A model generated the notes under the pieces. That model was not told the origin of the DNA. It was given only the letters and a program-made list of their open reading frames with translations, and did not search any database. The position numbers were made by a program, and so were the translations under genes. From Phytoactinopolyspora endophytica (lineage in GTDB: Bacteria; Actinomycetota; Actinomycetes; Jiangellales; Jiangellaceae), in NCBI RefSeq assembly GCF_004138495.1, contig NZ_ML142858.1, forward strand, positions 106,400 to 114,269: 7,870 bases of DNA, written 5' to 3'. Positions 1-6,021 of this stretch are shown here, in pieces (the stretch's first letter is position 1; each line of letters opens with the position of its first letter).

Positions 1-1164
1 CTCACGGGCGATCCGATGCGCCTGGGAGACCCCGGTGAAGACCGTCGGCGGGAACCAGAAGCCTCGGTCCGGCAGCTCGCACTCCGGTGACCACCGCTCG
101 GCGCCCTCGGCTTCGCCCACCTCGGAGAGCTCGCGGATGCGGGCCAGCTGCTCGGCGGAGTTGATCGCGCCGACGTCGGTGTTCTTGTCCAGCGGATCGC
201 CGACGCGCAGCGTGCCGAGGCGGCGTTTGAGGCTGGTGAGCACGTCGTCGTACACGGACTCTTGGACCAGCAGCCGGGAGCCGGCGCAGCAGACGTGTCC
301 CTGGTTGAAGAAGATGCCGTTGACGATGCCCTCGATGGCTTGGTCGATCGGCGCGTCGTCGAAGACGATGTTCGCCGCTTTGCCGCCGAGTTCCAGCGTG
401 GCCTTCTTCGGGGTGCCGGCCACGCTGCGTGCGATCGCCTTGCCGACATCGGTGGACCCGGTGAACGCCACCTTGTCGACGTCCGGGTGCTGCACCAGCA
501 TCCGTCCGGACTCGCCGGCACCGGTCAGGATGTTCACCACCCCAGGTGGCAGGTCTGCCTGCTGGCAGATCTCGGCGAAGAGCAGCGCGGTCAGGGGAGT
601 GGTCTCGGCCGGCTTGAGGACCACGGTGTTCCCGGTCGCCAGGGCCGGCGCGATCTTCCACGCGAGCATCAGCATCGGGAAGTTCCACGGGATGATCTGC
701 CCGGCGACACCGTACGGCCGTGGATCGGGCCCGAAGCCCGCATAGCTGAGCTTGTCCGCCCAGCCCGCGTAGTAGAAGAAGTGGGCGGCGACCAGCGGGA
801 TGTCCACGTCGCGGGACTCGCGGATCGGTTTGCCGTTGTCGAGCGACTCCAAGACGGCCAGCTCGCGGGCGCGCTCTTGGATGATCCGGGCGATGCGGAA
901 AAGATACTTGCCGCGGTCCCGGCCGGACAGCTTCGACCAGGTCTGGGTGTAGGCCTTGCGAGCGGCCTTCACCGCGGCGTCGACGTCCGCCTCACCGGCC
1001 TCCGCGATGTCCGCGAGGACCTCTTCGTTGGACGGGTTGATCGACTTGAACGACGTACCGCCGGCCGGATCGACGAACTCACCGCCGATGAACAGCCCGT
1101 AGGAGCTTCTGATGTCGACGACGGCGCGCGACTCCGGTGCCGGCGCGTACTCGAACTTCGCCAT
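1..1164 (-). CDS. Aldehyde dehydrogenase (NAD(P)+-dependent), C-terminus cut by window edge
   Basis: The minus frame is open for 388 codons from the ATG at 1164 to the left edge. It oxidises an aldehyde to the carboxylic acid with NAD(P)+, in the cytoplasm. Visible ALDH landmarks are PWNFP with Asn161, VVLKPAE with Lys184 (cofactor binding), the Rossmann motif FTGSTDVG (234-241), LELGGK with general base Glu258, and FFNQGHVCCAG with catalytic Cys292. The Glu-Cys spacing of 34 residues matches the family. Usual length is about 480-500 residues, so roughly 100 C-terminal residues lie outside the window. No strong Shine-Dalgarno site precedes the ATG, only a weak GGGGTG; the start is supported by the normal N-terminal length before the first conserved block. 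Substrate cannot be read from sequence. Linkage to deoC makes acetaldehyde from deoxyribose 5-phosphate cleavage a reasonable guess. Family call is very secure. Confidence 0.96.
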   Translation of the reverse strand, partial: MAKFEYAPAPESRAVVDIRSSYGLFIGGEFVDPAGGTSFKSINPSNEEVLADIAEAGEADVDAAVKAARKAYTQTWSKLSGRDRGKYLFRIARIIQERARELAVLESLDNGKPIRESRDVDIPLVAAHFFYYAGWADKLSYAGFGPDPRPYGVAGQIIPWNFPMLMLAWKIAPALATGNTVVLKPAETTPLTALLFAEICQQADLPPGVVNILTGAGESGRMLVQHPDVDKVAFTGSTDVGKAIARSVAGTPKKATLELGGKAANIVFDDAPIDQAIEGIVNGIFFNQGHVCCAGSRLLVQESVYDDVLTSLKRRLGTLRVGDPLDKNTDVGAINSAEQLARIRELSEVGEAEGAERWSPECELPDRGFWFPPTVFTGVSQAHRIARE

Positions 1165-1195
1165 AGCACCCCAGGCTACCGGCGTCGCCGCCCAA

Positions 1196-1243
1196 GCGTG
1201 AGACCTGGACGCCGCGGATCAGGGCTCCGTCGGCATGCAAGGG
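1196..1243 (-). pseudogene. Remnant of an SDR gene 3' end (second copy of the SDR C-terminus)
   Basis: Bases 1196-1234 match 2162-2200, the end of the SDR gene, at 35 of 39 positions in the same orientation. Translated on the minus strand, 1202-1243 reads PLHADGALIRGVQV, against NLVADGALTRGVQL at the intact SDR C-terminus. The four changes are the lost stop (TGA to TCA), Leu to Val, Thr to Ile and one silent change. Upstream of this peptide the frame runs into the lipoprotein A stop region with no further SDR sequence, so only about 14 codons survive. The repeat lies between lipoprotein A and the aldehyde dehydrogenase. Either it comes from duplication of the neighbouring SDR, or it is the tail of a close SDR homologue replaced by lipoprotein A. 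Confidence 0.75.
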
Positions 1244-1252
1244 ACGCCGGCC

Positions 1253-1268
1253 ATCACGGGTACGTGAT
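1253..1268 (-). terminator. Small inverted repeat over the lipoprotein A stop codon
   Basis: ATCACG (1253-1258) and CGTGAT (1263-1268) are perfect inverted arms around a 4-base loop. The hairpin overlaps the first base of the lipoprotein A stop codon (1268-1270). No T-run follows, so it is at best a weak or factor-assisted terminator or 3'-end stabiliser. Confidence 0.3.
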
Positions 1269-2083
1269 CAGAGTTGTGGTACGACGATCTCTGCGATCCT
1301 GGCTCCCTTTTCGAGCATGGCCCGGTCTGCATCTCCCTCCATCCAGATGATCATCGCCACAAACGAGTTGCGTCCGGTGGGTCGGGCGAGACCGATAGCG
1401 CTGTGCTCACCGCCGGATATCGATCCGTACCGGGCGATGCCGCCCCAGCCGAGGAGCTGCTCGCTGCTGTACCGGCCCCACAGATGGACGGTCTGTTCGT
1501 CGAAGAACTCGTTTATACCCTTGCTCAGTGGCGCGTAATAGGCCTGGACCGACGCGACGGGCACTCCGTCCACATCGAATAGACACTCCGACTCCGGGGC
1601 CTCGGGCTGCACGTCGGTGGTGACCGCAACGCCCAGCGCAGTGCTCATCTCGGCGGGACTGATGAGGTCGCACATCCTCTCGGGCGCACCCTCGAGGTGA
1701 GCGGAACCATCGTCGCCATCGCCCTGGTCGCTGCCAGGCTGATCTTGCCTGTCGGTGGATTCGTCGCCGTGCTCGGCACCAGCCGACGGATCTGAGAGCT
1801 CTGCCTCTTCGAGCATCTTGTCGATCTCGGCTCGCTGTTCCTCGGTGAGTCCTTCGAGGCCTTGTTCTGCCAGCTCAACAAGTTCTTCCTGAGAGAGCCC
1901 GGAGATGTCCTCGGGGAGGTCCCCCGGCTGCTGCTGGTCTCCGGCTCCGCCCTGTTCGCTGGCGGATCCGCCACCGAGGATGGAGTTGAAGTCCTCCCCA
2001 TCGTCACTACAGCCGACGAGCGCGAAGGCGCCGATGGTGAGCAGAGTCAAAATGTGGCGTGGTCTCAATGTGATCTTTGGCAT
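1268..2083 (-). CDS. Putative secreted lipoprotein A, DUF3558-like, with acidic linker
   Basis: Predicted 271-residue exported lipoprotein, probably anchored to the outer face of the membrane; function unknown. The N-terminus has a basic start (MPKITLRPRH), a hydrophobic stretch (about 11-22) and a lipobox LVGC with lipidated Cys25. Residues about 26-135 are very acidic and low in complexity. Within them a Glu/Leu-rich helical stretch (57-95) is followed by an Asp/Ser/Gly-rich linker. The C-terminal domain (about 136-271) starts MCDLISPAEM and includes ESECLFDVDG; Cys138 and Cys167 probably form a disulfide. This layout resembles DUF3558 lipoproteins. It is a clear paralogue of the gene at 7087-7870. 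An in-frame ATG at 2149 would add 22 residues before the signal peptide. The ATG at 2083 is preferred because it gives a normal signal peptide and has a TANNNT box 7 nt upstream. Confidence 0.85.
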   Translation of the reverse strand: MPKITLRPRHILTLLTIGAFALVGCSDDGEDFNSILGGGSASEQGGAGDQQQPGDLPEDISGLSQEELVELAEQGLEGLTEEQRAEIDKMLEEAELSDPSAGAEHGDESTDRQDQPGSDQGDGDDGSAHLEGAPERMCDLISPAEMSTALGVAVTTDVQPEAPESECLFDVDGVPVASVQAYYAPLSKGINEFFDEQTVHLWGRYSSEQLLGWGGIARYGSISGGEHSAIGLARPTGRNSFVAMIIWMEGDADRAMLEKGARIAEIVVPQL

Positions 2084-2090
2084 CGGGCGC

Positions 2091-2096
2091 ACGTTA
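2091..2096 (-). promoter_or_regulatory. Candidate -10 box for leaderless transcript of lipoprotein A
   Basis: TAACGT on the minus strand fits the actinobacterial TANNNT -10 pattern and ends 7 nt before the ATG at 2083. Transcription would then begin at or next to the start codon. No Shine-Dalgarno site is present there, and I see no convincing -35 box. The local sequence is less GC-rich than its surroundings. Confidence 0.35.
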
Positions 2097-2161
2097 TCGG
2101 GCGACACTACATTTTCGGGCACACCCTTTGCGGCATGAGCTTGTGACATGCCTAGCTCTTT

Positions 2162-2200
2162 GCGTCAGAGCTGGACGCCGCGGGTCAGGGCGCCGTCGGC
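2162..2200 (-). repeat. 39-bp direct repeat, intact copy at the SDR 3' end
   Basis: This stretch covers the last codons and stop of the SDR gene and matches 1196-1234 at 35 of 39 positions in the same orientation. The two copies are 966 bp apart, start to start, and bracket lipoprotein A. Confidence 0.8.
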
Positions 2201-2926
2201 GACGAGGTTCGTCCCGGTGATGAACGACGCACGTGGGCTGGCGAGCACCGTGATCGCGTAGGCCATCTCGTCTGGTCTGGCCATCCGTCCCGTGGGGTTC
2301 AGAGCGAGCGCCTCGTCGTACAGCTCTCGGTTGCCGTCCTTGATCTGGTTCCAGACGCCGCCCTCGAAGAACGTGTTGCCTGGCGACACGCTGTTCGCCC
2401 GGATACCCTTCGGCGCCAGCTGGAATGCGAGGCTCTGCGCGTAGTGGATGATCGCGGCCTTCATGGGGCCGTACGCGGGCGCCGCGAAGTCCACTTCGCG
2501 GCCGGACACACTGGACACCGCCACGATCGAAGCAGACGTGCTGCGCTCGAGATAGGGCATGGCGGCGTTCACCGTGCGGACCGTGTGCATCAAGTCGACT
2601 TCGAAGCTACTCTGCCAGTTCTCTTCCTCCGGACCGATCGAGAGCGCGCTGACGTTGGCCACGACGATGTCGACTCCGCCCAGCTCAGCGGCGGAACGTT
2701 CCACCCATCCGGCCAGTGCGCTGCCGTCGCGAACGTCCACCGATTCGCCGAATACCTGGCGTCCCGACGCTTCGAACTCCCGGGCCGCGCTTTTGACATC
2801 GCTCTCGGTCCGCGCGCAGAAAGACACGGAGGCACCCTCACCAGCGAGCATCTCGACGGTGGCCCGCCCAATGCCCTTGGTGCCGCCGGTGACCAGTGCC
2901 TTCTTTCCGGACAGTTGCAGGTCCAT
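2165..2926 (-). CDS. Short-chain dehydrogenase/reductase (SDR) oxidoreductase
   Basis: A 253-residue classical SDR, the usual length, expected to be a cytoplasmic NAD(P)(H)-dependent alcohol or ketone oxidoreductase. The cofactor motif TGGTKGIG is at 13-20. Cys37-Ala-Arg39 after strand 2 leans towards NADP(H), a tentative reading. Catalytic Ser139, Tyr152 and Lys156 lie in VSSVSG and YGPMK. Two positions depart from the consensus. The NNAG motif reads ANVS (90-93), and the tetrad Asn in the usual NL motif is Asp111 (VDL). The family C-terminal pattern is present as ITGTNLVADGAL. The start is backed by GAGGAG at 2934-2939, 7 nt upstream. It follows the acetamidase by 42 bp, so the two are likely co-transcribed. 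Substrate unknown; database names such as 3-oxoacyl-ACP reductase would be over-precise. Confidence 0.93.
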   Translation of the reverse strand: MDLQLSGKKALVTGGTKGIGRATVEMLAGEGASVSFCARTESDVKSAAREFEASGRQVFGESVDVRDGSALAGWVERSAAELGGVDIVVANVSALSIGPEEENWQSSFEVDLMHTVRTVNAAMPYLERSTSASIVAVSSVSGREVDFAAPAYGPMKAAIIHYAQSLAFQLAPKGIRANSVSPGNTFFEGGVWNQIKDGNRELYDEALALNPTGRMARPDEMAYAITVLASPRASFITGTNLVADGALTRGVQL

Positions 2927-2968
2927 CGCGCATCTCCTCGTCGTGGGGAAGTGGGCGGTTCCGGGTCG

Positions 2969-3967
2969 TCACAACGTGGCGGCATGGCCCCGCAGATGCC
3001 GGTGCATGCCGTCGTACGCGTCGCCTATCGGCAGGAGCCGCTTGGCGACCTTGGTCACCGCGCTGTAGTTGGCGTCGACGACGTTGGCGAGCGGAGACTC
3101 GCTGATCTGCGTGAGCAGCTGGTAGGCGTCGAGCCGGTCGAGCCCGTACAGCTCGCCCAGCCACGCGATCATGCCGGCCTGGCTGGCCCGCCACGCATCC
3201 TCGAGCGGGCGAGACGACGCGACGACGATGTAGTGGTCATCGTGCTCGATCCGCGGCCACACCGGAGCATGCCCCTTGATGAGCTCCACGATGAGGGTCA
3301 CGTTCATCGCGCCCTCCACGGCGGTGCCGCACGACTCGCCCTCGCCTTGCCGATAGTGCCCGTCGCCGACGGAGAACATCGCGCCTTCGACGTTCACCCC
3401 TAGGTAGCAGGTGGACCCGGCACGCATCTCGGGCGTGTCCATGTTGCCCCCGAACATATCCGGGACCAGCGACGTGCGTACCTCCCGGCCACCGGGGGCG
3501 ACACCGACGGTGCCGAGCATCGGCGCCACCGGCAGGTCCAGCTGGAGCTCCCCGCGTAGCGCCTCGAACCGCACGGTCTGGCGCTCCCGGTCCAGCTGGT
3601 ATATCCAGGTCAGCTCCGGCAACGCCTCCTGCAGCGTGACGGTGCGGTCGGTGCTGGTGAGGCCGCCGAAGAACGGGATCGTCGCGGACGCCGCCCAGTC
3701 CCTGGCCGGTTCCAGGCCGACGATATGCAGGGCGAGCGTGTCACCTGGCTCGGCGCCCTCGACGTAGAACGGCCCGGTCTGTGGATTGACCTCGCGCATG
3801 TCCAGCTTCTCGCTGGGCCGGTCCGAAGAGCTCTGCAACCGACCGCTGAAGGCGTCTTCCGTCCACAGCCGCATCAGCGTCCCAGGCGTCACCTTGCGTA
3901 TCGGTGGAACACCGCCGAACGTCCAGGCGTACTGCTCGCGCTCTGGGGTGAACTCGACAACCTCCAT
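2969..3967 (-). CDS. Acetamidase/formamidase family amidohydrolase
   Basis: A 332-residue member of the FmdA/AmdA family, which hydrolyses short amides such as formamide or acetamide to ammonia and the acid. Family blocks run NPQTGPFYVEGAEPGDTL (61-78), FFGG (99-102), MFGGNMDTP (171-179), YLGVNVEGAMFSVGDGH (188-204), then QGEGESCGTAVE (207-218), and near the end VVDANYSAV (296-304). His204 and the acidic residues in this central block are candidate metal or catalytic ligands by family analogy. Length is within the usual 300-400 range and no signal peptide is seen. GAGGAG at 3973-3978, 5 nt before the ATG, supports the start. It leads a likely two-gene unit with the SDR. No amide or urea transporter is in view, so the substrate and any nitrogen-scavenging role are inference. 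Confidence 0.93.
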   Translation of the reverse strand: MEVVEFTPEREQYAWTFGGVPPIRKVTPGTLMRLWTEDAFSGRLQSSSDRPSEKLDMREVNPQTGPFYVEGAEPGDTLALHIVGLEPARDWAASATIPFFGGLTSTDRTVTLQEALPELTWIYQLDRERQTVRFEALRGELQLDLPVAPMLGTVGVAPGGREVRTSLVPDMFGGNMDTPEMRAGSTCYLGVNVEGAMFSVGDGHYRQGEGESCGTAVEGAMNVTLIVELIKGHAPVWPRIEHDDHYIVVASSRPLEDAWRASQAGMIAWLGELYGLDRLDAYQLLTQISESPLANVVDANYSAVTKVAKRLLPIGDAYDGMHRHLRGHAATL

Positions 3968-4009
3968 GATGACTCCTCGCAGCCCTGGATCACGCGGATC
4001 GTCTCAACG

Positions 4010-4017
4010 AGGATATA
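4010..4017 (-). promoter_or_regulatory. Candidate -10 region for acetamidase-SDR unit
   Basis: TATATCCT on the minus strand (TATCCT fits TANNNT) is an A/T-rich island in the 127-bp gap upstream of the acetamidase, 43 nt before its ATG. The -35 position is poor and instead lies against the direct repeats at 4035-4055, as at an activator-dependent promoter. Confidence 0.35.
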
Positions 4018-4034
4018 CGGCTACAACCACCGTT

Positions 4035-4055
4035 CGGGTGTCCTCGCGGGTGTCC
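4035..4055 (-). promoter_or_regulatory. Tandem 9-bp direct repeats upstream of acetamidase, possible operator
   Basis: GGACACCCG occurs twice on the minus strand (4047-4055 and 4035-4043), separated by CGA, so the period is 12 bp. The pair lies just upstream of the candidate -10 at 4010-4017, where an activator would bind. Which protein would bind is unknown. The AraC-family regulator at 5280-5987 is the only candidate in view, since that family often uses direct repeats. Confidence 0.35.
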
Positions 4056-4094
4056 ATGGGATGTGCCGCGCGGTACCCGTGGGAGGAGGTGGCC

Positions 4095-4643
4095 TCACGC
4101 CTGCGGTCGATACGTCAGGTAGAGCACACCGTTCTCGTACGACTCGCAGCCCACAAGCGACATGGTGCCGGGTTCGGCGCCCTCCGCGAAGAGCCGCGGA
4201 CCGGACCCGCGGGTGAGCGGATAGACGAACAGATGCAACTCGTCGACCAAGCCGTCCGCGAGCATCGCTCGGACCAGTGTGCCGCTGGCGCTGGTGAAGA
4301 TGTCGCCGCCGGCCTCTTCCTTCAGGGTCTGGATCACGGTGGGATCGTATTGGCCGATGATCTTCGAGTTTCTCCACGTCGTAGTCGTGAGCGTCGCCGA
4401 GACGACGTACTTGGCCGTGTCGTTGAAGAACGGGGCCAATGCGTCGTCGTCCGCGGTCCGCGTCGACCACGACGGTTCGAACATCTCGTAGGTCGTGCGC
4501 CCGAGCAGGATGGCTCGGCACCGTTCCGTGACCGCGTCCAGAACCTCTTCCATCCTGGGGTCGAAGTCGTAGCCGGACGTCCACGAGGGTTCGTCGATCA
4601 CTCCATCGAGAGTCATGAACTCGTGTACGTGTAGTGCTCCCAT
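4095..4643 (-). CDS. Dihydrofolate reductase/RibD C-terminal-like protein, first copy
   Basis: A 182-residue single-domain protein of the DHFR-like/RibD_C superfamily, expected to bind NADPH in the cytoplasm. The substrate is unknown, and most such stand-alone proteins are not true FolA. Landmarks are FMTLDGVI (9-16), ILLGRTTYEMF (45-55), KYVVSATL (78-85), W90 with NSKII (92-96), a cofactor-loop-like SASGTLVRAML (118-128), and the characteristic DELHLFVYPLTRGSGPRLF (134-152). It is about 40% identical by eye to the next gene upstream (4676-5215), with a 32-bp gap, so the two are tandem paralogues and probably co-transcribed. A strong GGAGG at 4650-4654, 6 nt before the ATG, fixes the start. 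Residues 57-72 differ most between the copies, suggesting different ligands. Confidence 0.9.
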   Translation of the reverse strand: MGALHVHEFMTLDGVIDEPSWTSGYDFDPRMEEVLDAVTERCRAILLGRTTYEMFEPSWSTRTADDDALAPFFNDTAKYVVSATLTTTTWRNSKIIGQYDPTVIQTLKEEAGGDIFTSASGTLVRAMLADGLVDELHLFVYPLTRGSGPRLFAEGAEPGTMSLVGCESYENGVLYLTYRPQA

Positions 4644-4675
4644 CGATTTCCTCCGTGGTGATGCTGCGACAGTGG

Positions 4676-5215
4676 TCAGCGGGTAGCCGGGGCGTAGACC
4701 AGGTGCAGGACGCCGGTCTTGAATGTCGTCGAGCTAACGAGGTCGAGCGGGACCTTCGCGCCGTCGGCGAACAGCTTCTTGCCGCCGCCGACCACGACCG
4801 GGTGCACCAGCAGGTGCAGTTCGTCGATCAGACCCGCCTCGAGCATCCAGCGGACCAGGGTGGCGCTGCCCGTCGTGCCCAGCCGGATGTCCTGCTTGAG
4901 CGCGGTCAGCTCGGCCGTGATGTCACCGCTGATGACGCTCGAGTTCTGCCACGTCGCCTCGGTGAGCGTGTTCGACACGACGTACTTGCGGGCGTCGTTC
5001 ATCTGCGCGGTGAGCGGGTCGGCGGGGTCGGCATCCGGCCAGTAGCCGGCGAACTCGTCGTACGTCTGCCGGCCCAGGAGAGTGGCGTCGGTCTCGCCCA
5101 TCAGCGTGCCGACGACCTCTCCCATCTCCTCATCGAAGTAATCGAAGTGCCACGTCTCGGGCGCTTCGATGACGCCGTCGAGCGAGATGAAGAGGGTGGA
5201 CGTGATCGATCCCAT
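4676..5215 (-). CDS. Dihydrofolate reductase/RibD C-terminal-like protein, second copy
   Basis: A 179-residue DHFR-like/RibD_C protein, paralogous to the gene at 4095-4643. Landmarks are FISLDGVIEAP (9-19), TLLGRQTYDEF (45-55), KYVVSNTL (77-84), WQNSSVI (89-95), TTGSATLVRWML (114-125) and DELHLLVHPVVVGGGKKLF (131-149). These are the blocks of the YwjB/YyaP-type family rather than classical FolA. It likely acts as an NADPH-dependent reductase, substrate unknown. AAGGAG at 5222-5227, 6 nt before the ATG, supports the start. It lies 64 bp downstream of the AraC-family regulator, and a perfect palindrome sits in that gap. A linked AraC-type regulator plus DHFR-like gene is a recurring actinobacterial arrangement, from memory, so the regulator probably controls this pair. 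Confidence 0.92.
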   Translation of the reverse strand: MGSITSTLFISLDGVIEAPETWHFDYFDEEMGEVVGTLMGETDATLLGRQTYDEFAGYWPDADPADPLTAQMNDARKYVVSNTLTEATWQNSSVISGDITAELTALKQDIRLGTTGSATLVRWMLEAGLIDELHLLVHPVVVGGGKKLFADGAKVPLDLVSSTTFKTGVLHLVYAPATR

Positions 5216-5247
5216 GCGTGTCTCCTTGATGTGTCTCGGTGCGGGGC

Positions 5248-5260
5248 TGACGCCGCGTCA
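5248..5260. promoter_or_regulatory. 13-bp perfect palindrome upstream of the reductase pair, possible operator
   Basis: TGACGCCGCGTCA has perfect 6-bp arms (TGACGC/GCGTCA) around one central base. It lies 33-45 bp upstream of the second reductase start, in the gap after the regulator stop. No T-run follows, so an operator is likelier than a terminator. The binding protein is unknown; AraC-type proteins more often use direct repeats, which weakens assignment to the adjacent regulator. Confidence 0.4.
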
Positions 5261-5279
5261 CGCTCACTGTAGGGATCGA

Positions 5280-5987
5280 TCACCTTTCCGTCTTGTACAG
5301 AAGCGACAGCGGCTCCGCTCCGTCCTGCCGCTGTAGCTGGGTAGCCGTGCGGCCGATGAAACGCGCGAGCGACCTCGACAGGTGCGGCTGGTCGTAGTAG
5401 CCGAGCCGCCGCACGACATCAAGCGGCGACGTGCCCTCGCCGAGCAGGATTGCCGCCTGACGGGCACGCTCGATCTGGCGGATCGCGCTCTGGGTGAGAC
5501 CGGTCGACGCCGCGACCCGACGTTGCACCGAGCGTGCGCCGGTCTTGGGCAGCTCGCCGGCGACGACGTCGTCGACGACCGGGTCGCGCACGAGCACCCC
5601 CTCGCGTACCAGCCGCGCCACGAATTCCTCGGCGTTCTCGAAGTCAGGGACCTCCCACTCGTTGCCCCGGAGCACGAAGGTCTCTGCGGTGACGTGGGGA
5701 CTCTCCAGCTGCGCGTCGACCAGTTGTCGTGCCGGCAGATGCGGTATTGACGTTCCATGCGAGAAACTGATGCCGAACGAGTGCGAGTCGTCGGGCACAT
5801 CGGCGATGCTTGCCACGGTCTCCGGCCCACGGAGGGCGACGTGCGGGAGGCCGTGGTGCTCCCAGAAGACGATCTCCCAGTTGGACACAGCCACCGATGT
5901 CATCTGCTCGACACCGGTGGCATAGCCGCGCCAGACGCGCGCGATGTACGGCGAGTCCGACGGACGGTCCTCGGACTCTAGTGCCAT
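5280..5987 (-). CDS. AraC-family transcriptional regulator
   Basis: A 235-residue DNA-binding regulator. The C-terminal third holds the AraC double helix-turn-helix: SVQRRVAASTGLTQSAIRQI (153-172), then a linker helix with RARQAAILL (174-182). The second helix-turn-helix is DVVRRLGYYDQPHLSRSLAR (190-209), ending in FIGRTATQL (210-218), which matches the family pattern GYxDQxHxxRxFxRxxGxTP. The N-terminal part (about 30-125) is probably the ligand-sensing region, starting with SVAVSNWEIVFWEH; the ligand is unknown. The ATG at 5987 is preferred over an internal Met29 because GAGGAGG (5992-5998) lies 4 nt upstream. It starts 34 bp after deoC and precedes two DHFR-like genes, its likely targets. 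It could be co-transcribed with deoC by read-through. Confidence 0.9.
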   Translation of the reverse strand: MALESEDRPSDSPYIARVWRGYATGVEQMTSVAVSNWEIVFWEHHGLPHVALRGPETVASIADVPDDSHSFGISFSHGTSIPHLPARQLVDAQLESPHVTAETFVLRGNEWEVPDFENAEEFVARLVREGVLVRDPVVDDVVAGELPKTGARSVQRRVAASTGLTQSAIRQIERARQAAILLGEGTSPLDVVRRLGYYDQPHLSRSLARFIGRTATQLQRQDGAEPLSLLYKTER

Positions 5988-6021
5988 CCCGCCTCCTCGT
6001 GGGGCAAAGCCGCGTCCGGGA

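Noticed and set aside
262..1350. Long plus-strand open frame opposite the aldehyde dehydrogenase
   Set aside because: It is antisense to a gene with intact ALDH active-site motifs. Its Arg/Gly/Ala-rich product shows no family motif, as expected of GC-rich shadow frames.
2084..2149. Upstream ATG at 2149 as lipoprotein A start
   Set aside because: It would put 22 extra residues, including acidic ones, before an otherwise standard lipoprotein signal peptide. The upstream AGAGCTAGG is only a fair Shine-Dalgarno match.
2154..2172. Inverted repeat AGCTCT/AGAGCT at the SDR stop codon
   Set aside because: Only 6 bp of stem with a 7-base loop, no T-run, and it overlaps the stop codon; too weak to call a terminator.
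2444..3403. Plus-strand open frame opposite SDR and acetamidase
   Set aside because: His/Arg/Gly-rich shadow translation with no motif; both minus genes are well supported.
4095..5215. Classical dihydrofolate reductase (folA) for the two DHFR-like genes
   Set aside because: Motifs such as LDGVI and DELHL match the stand-alone RibD_C-type family, and no thymidylate synthase gene is nearby. A folA symbol would overstate the evidence.
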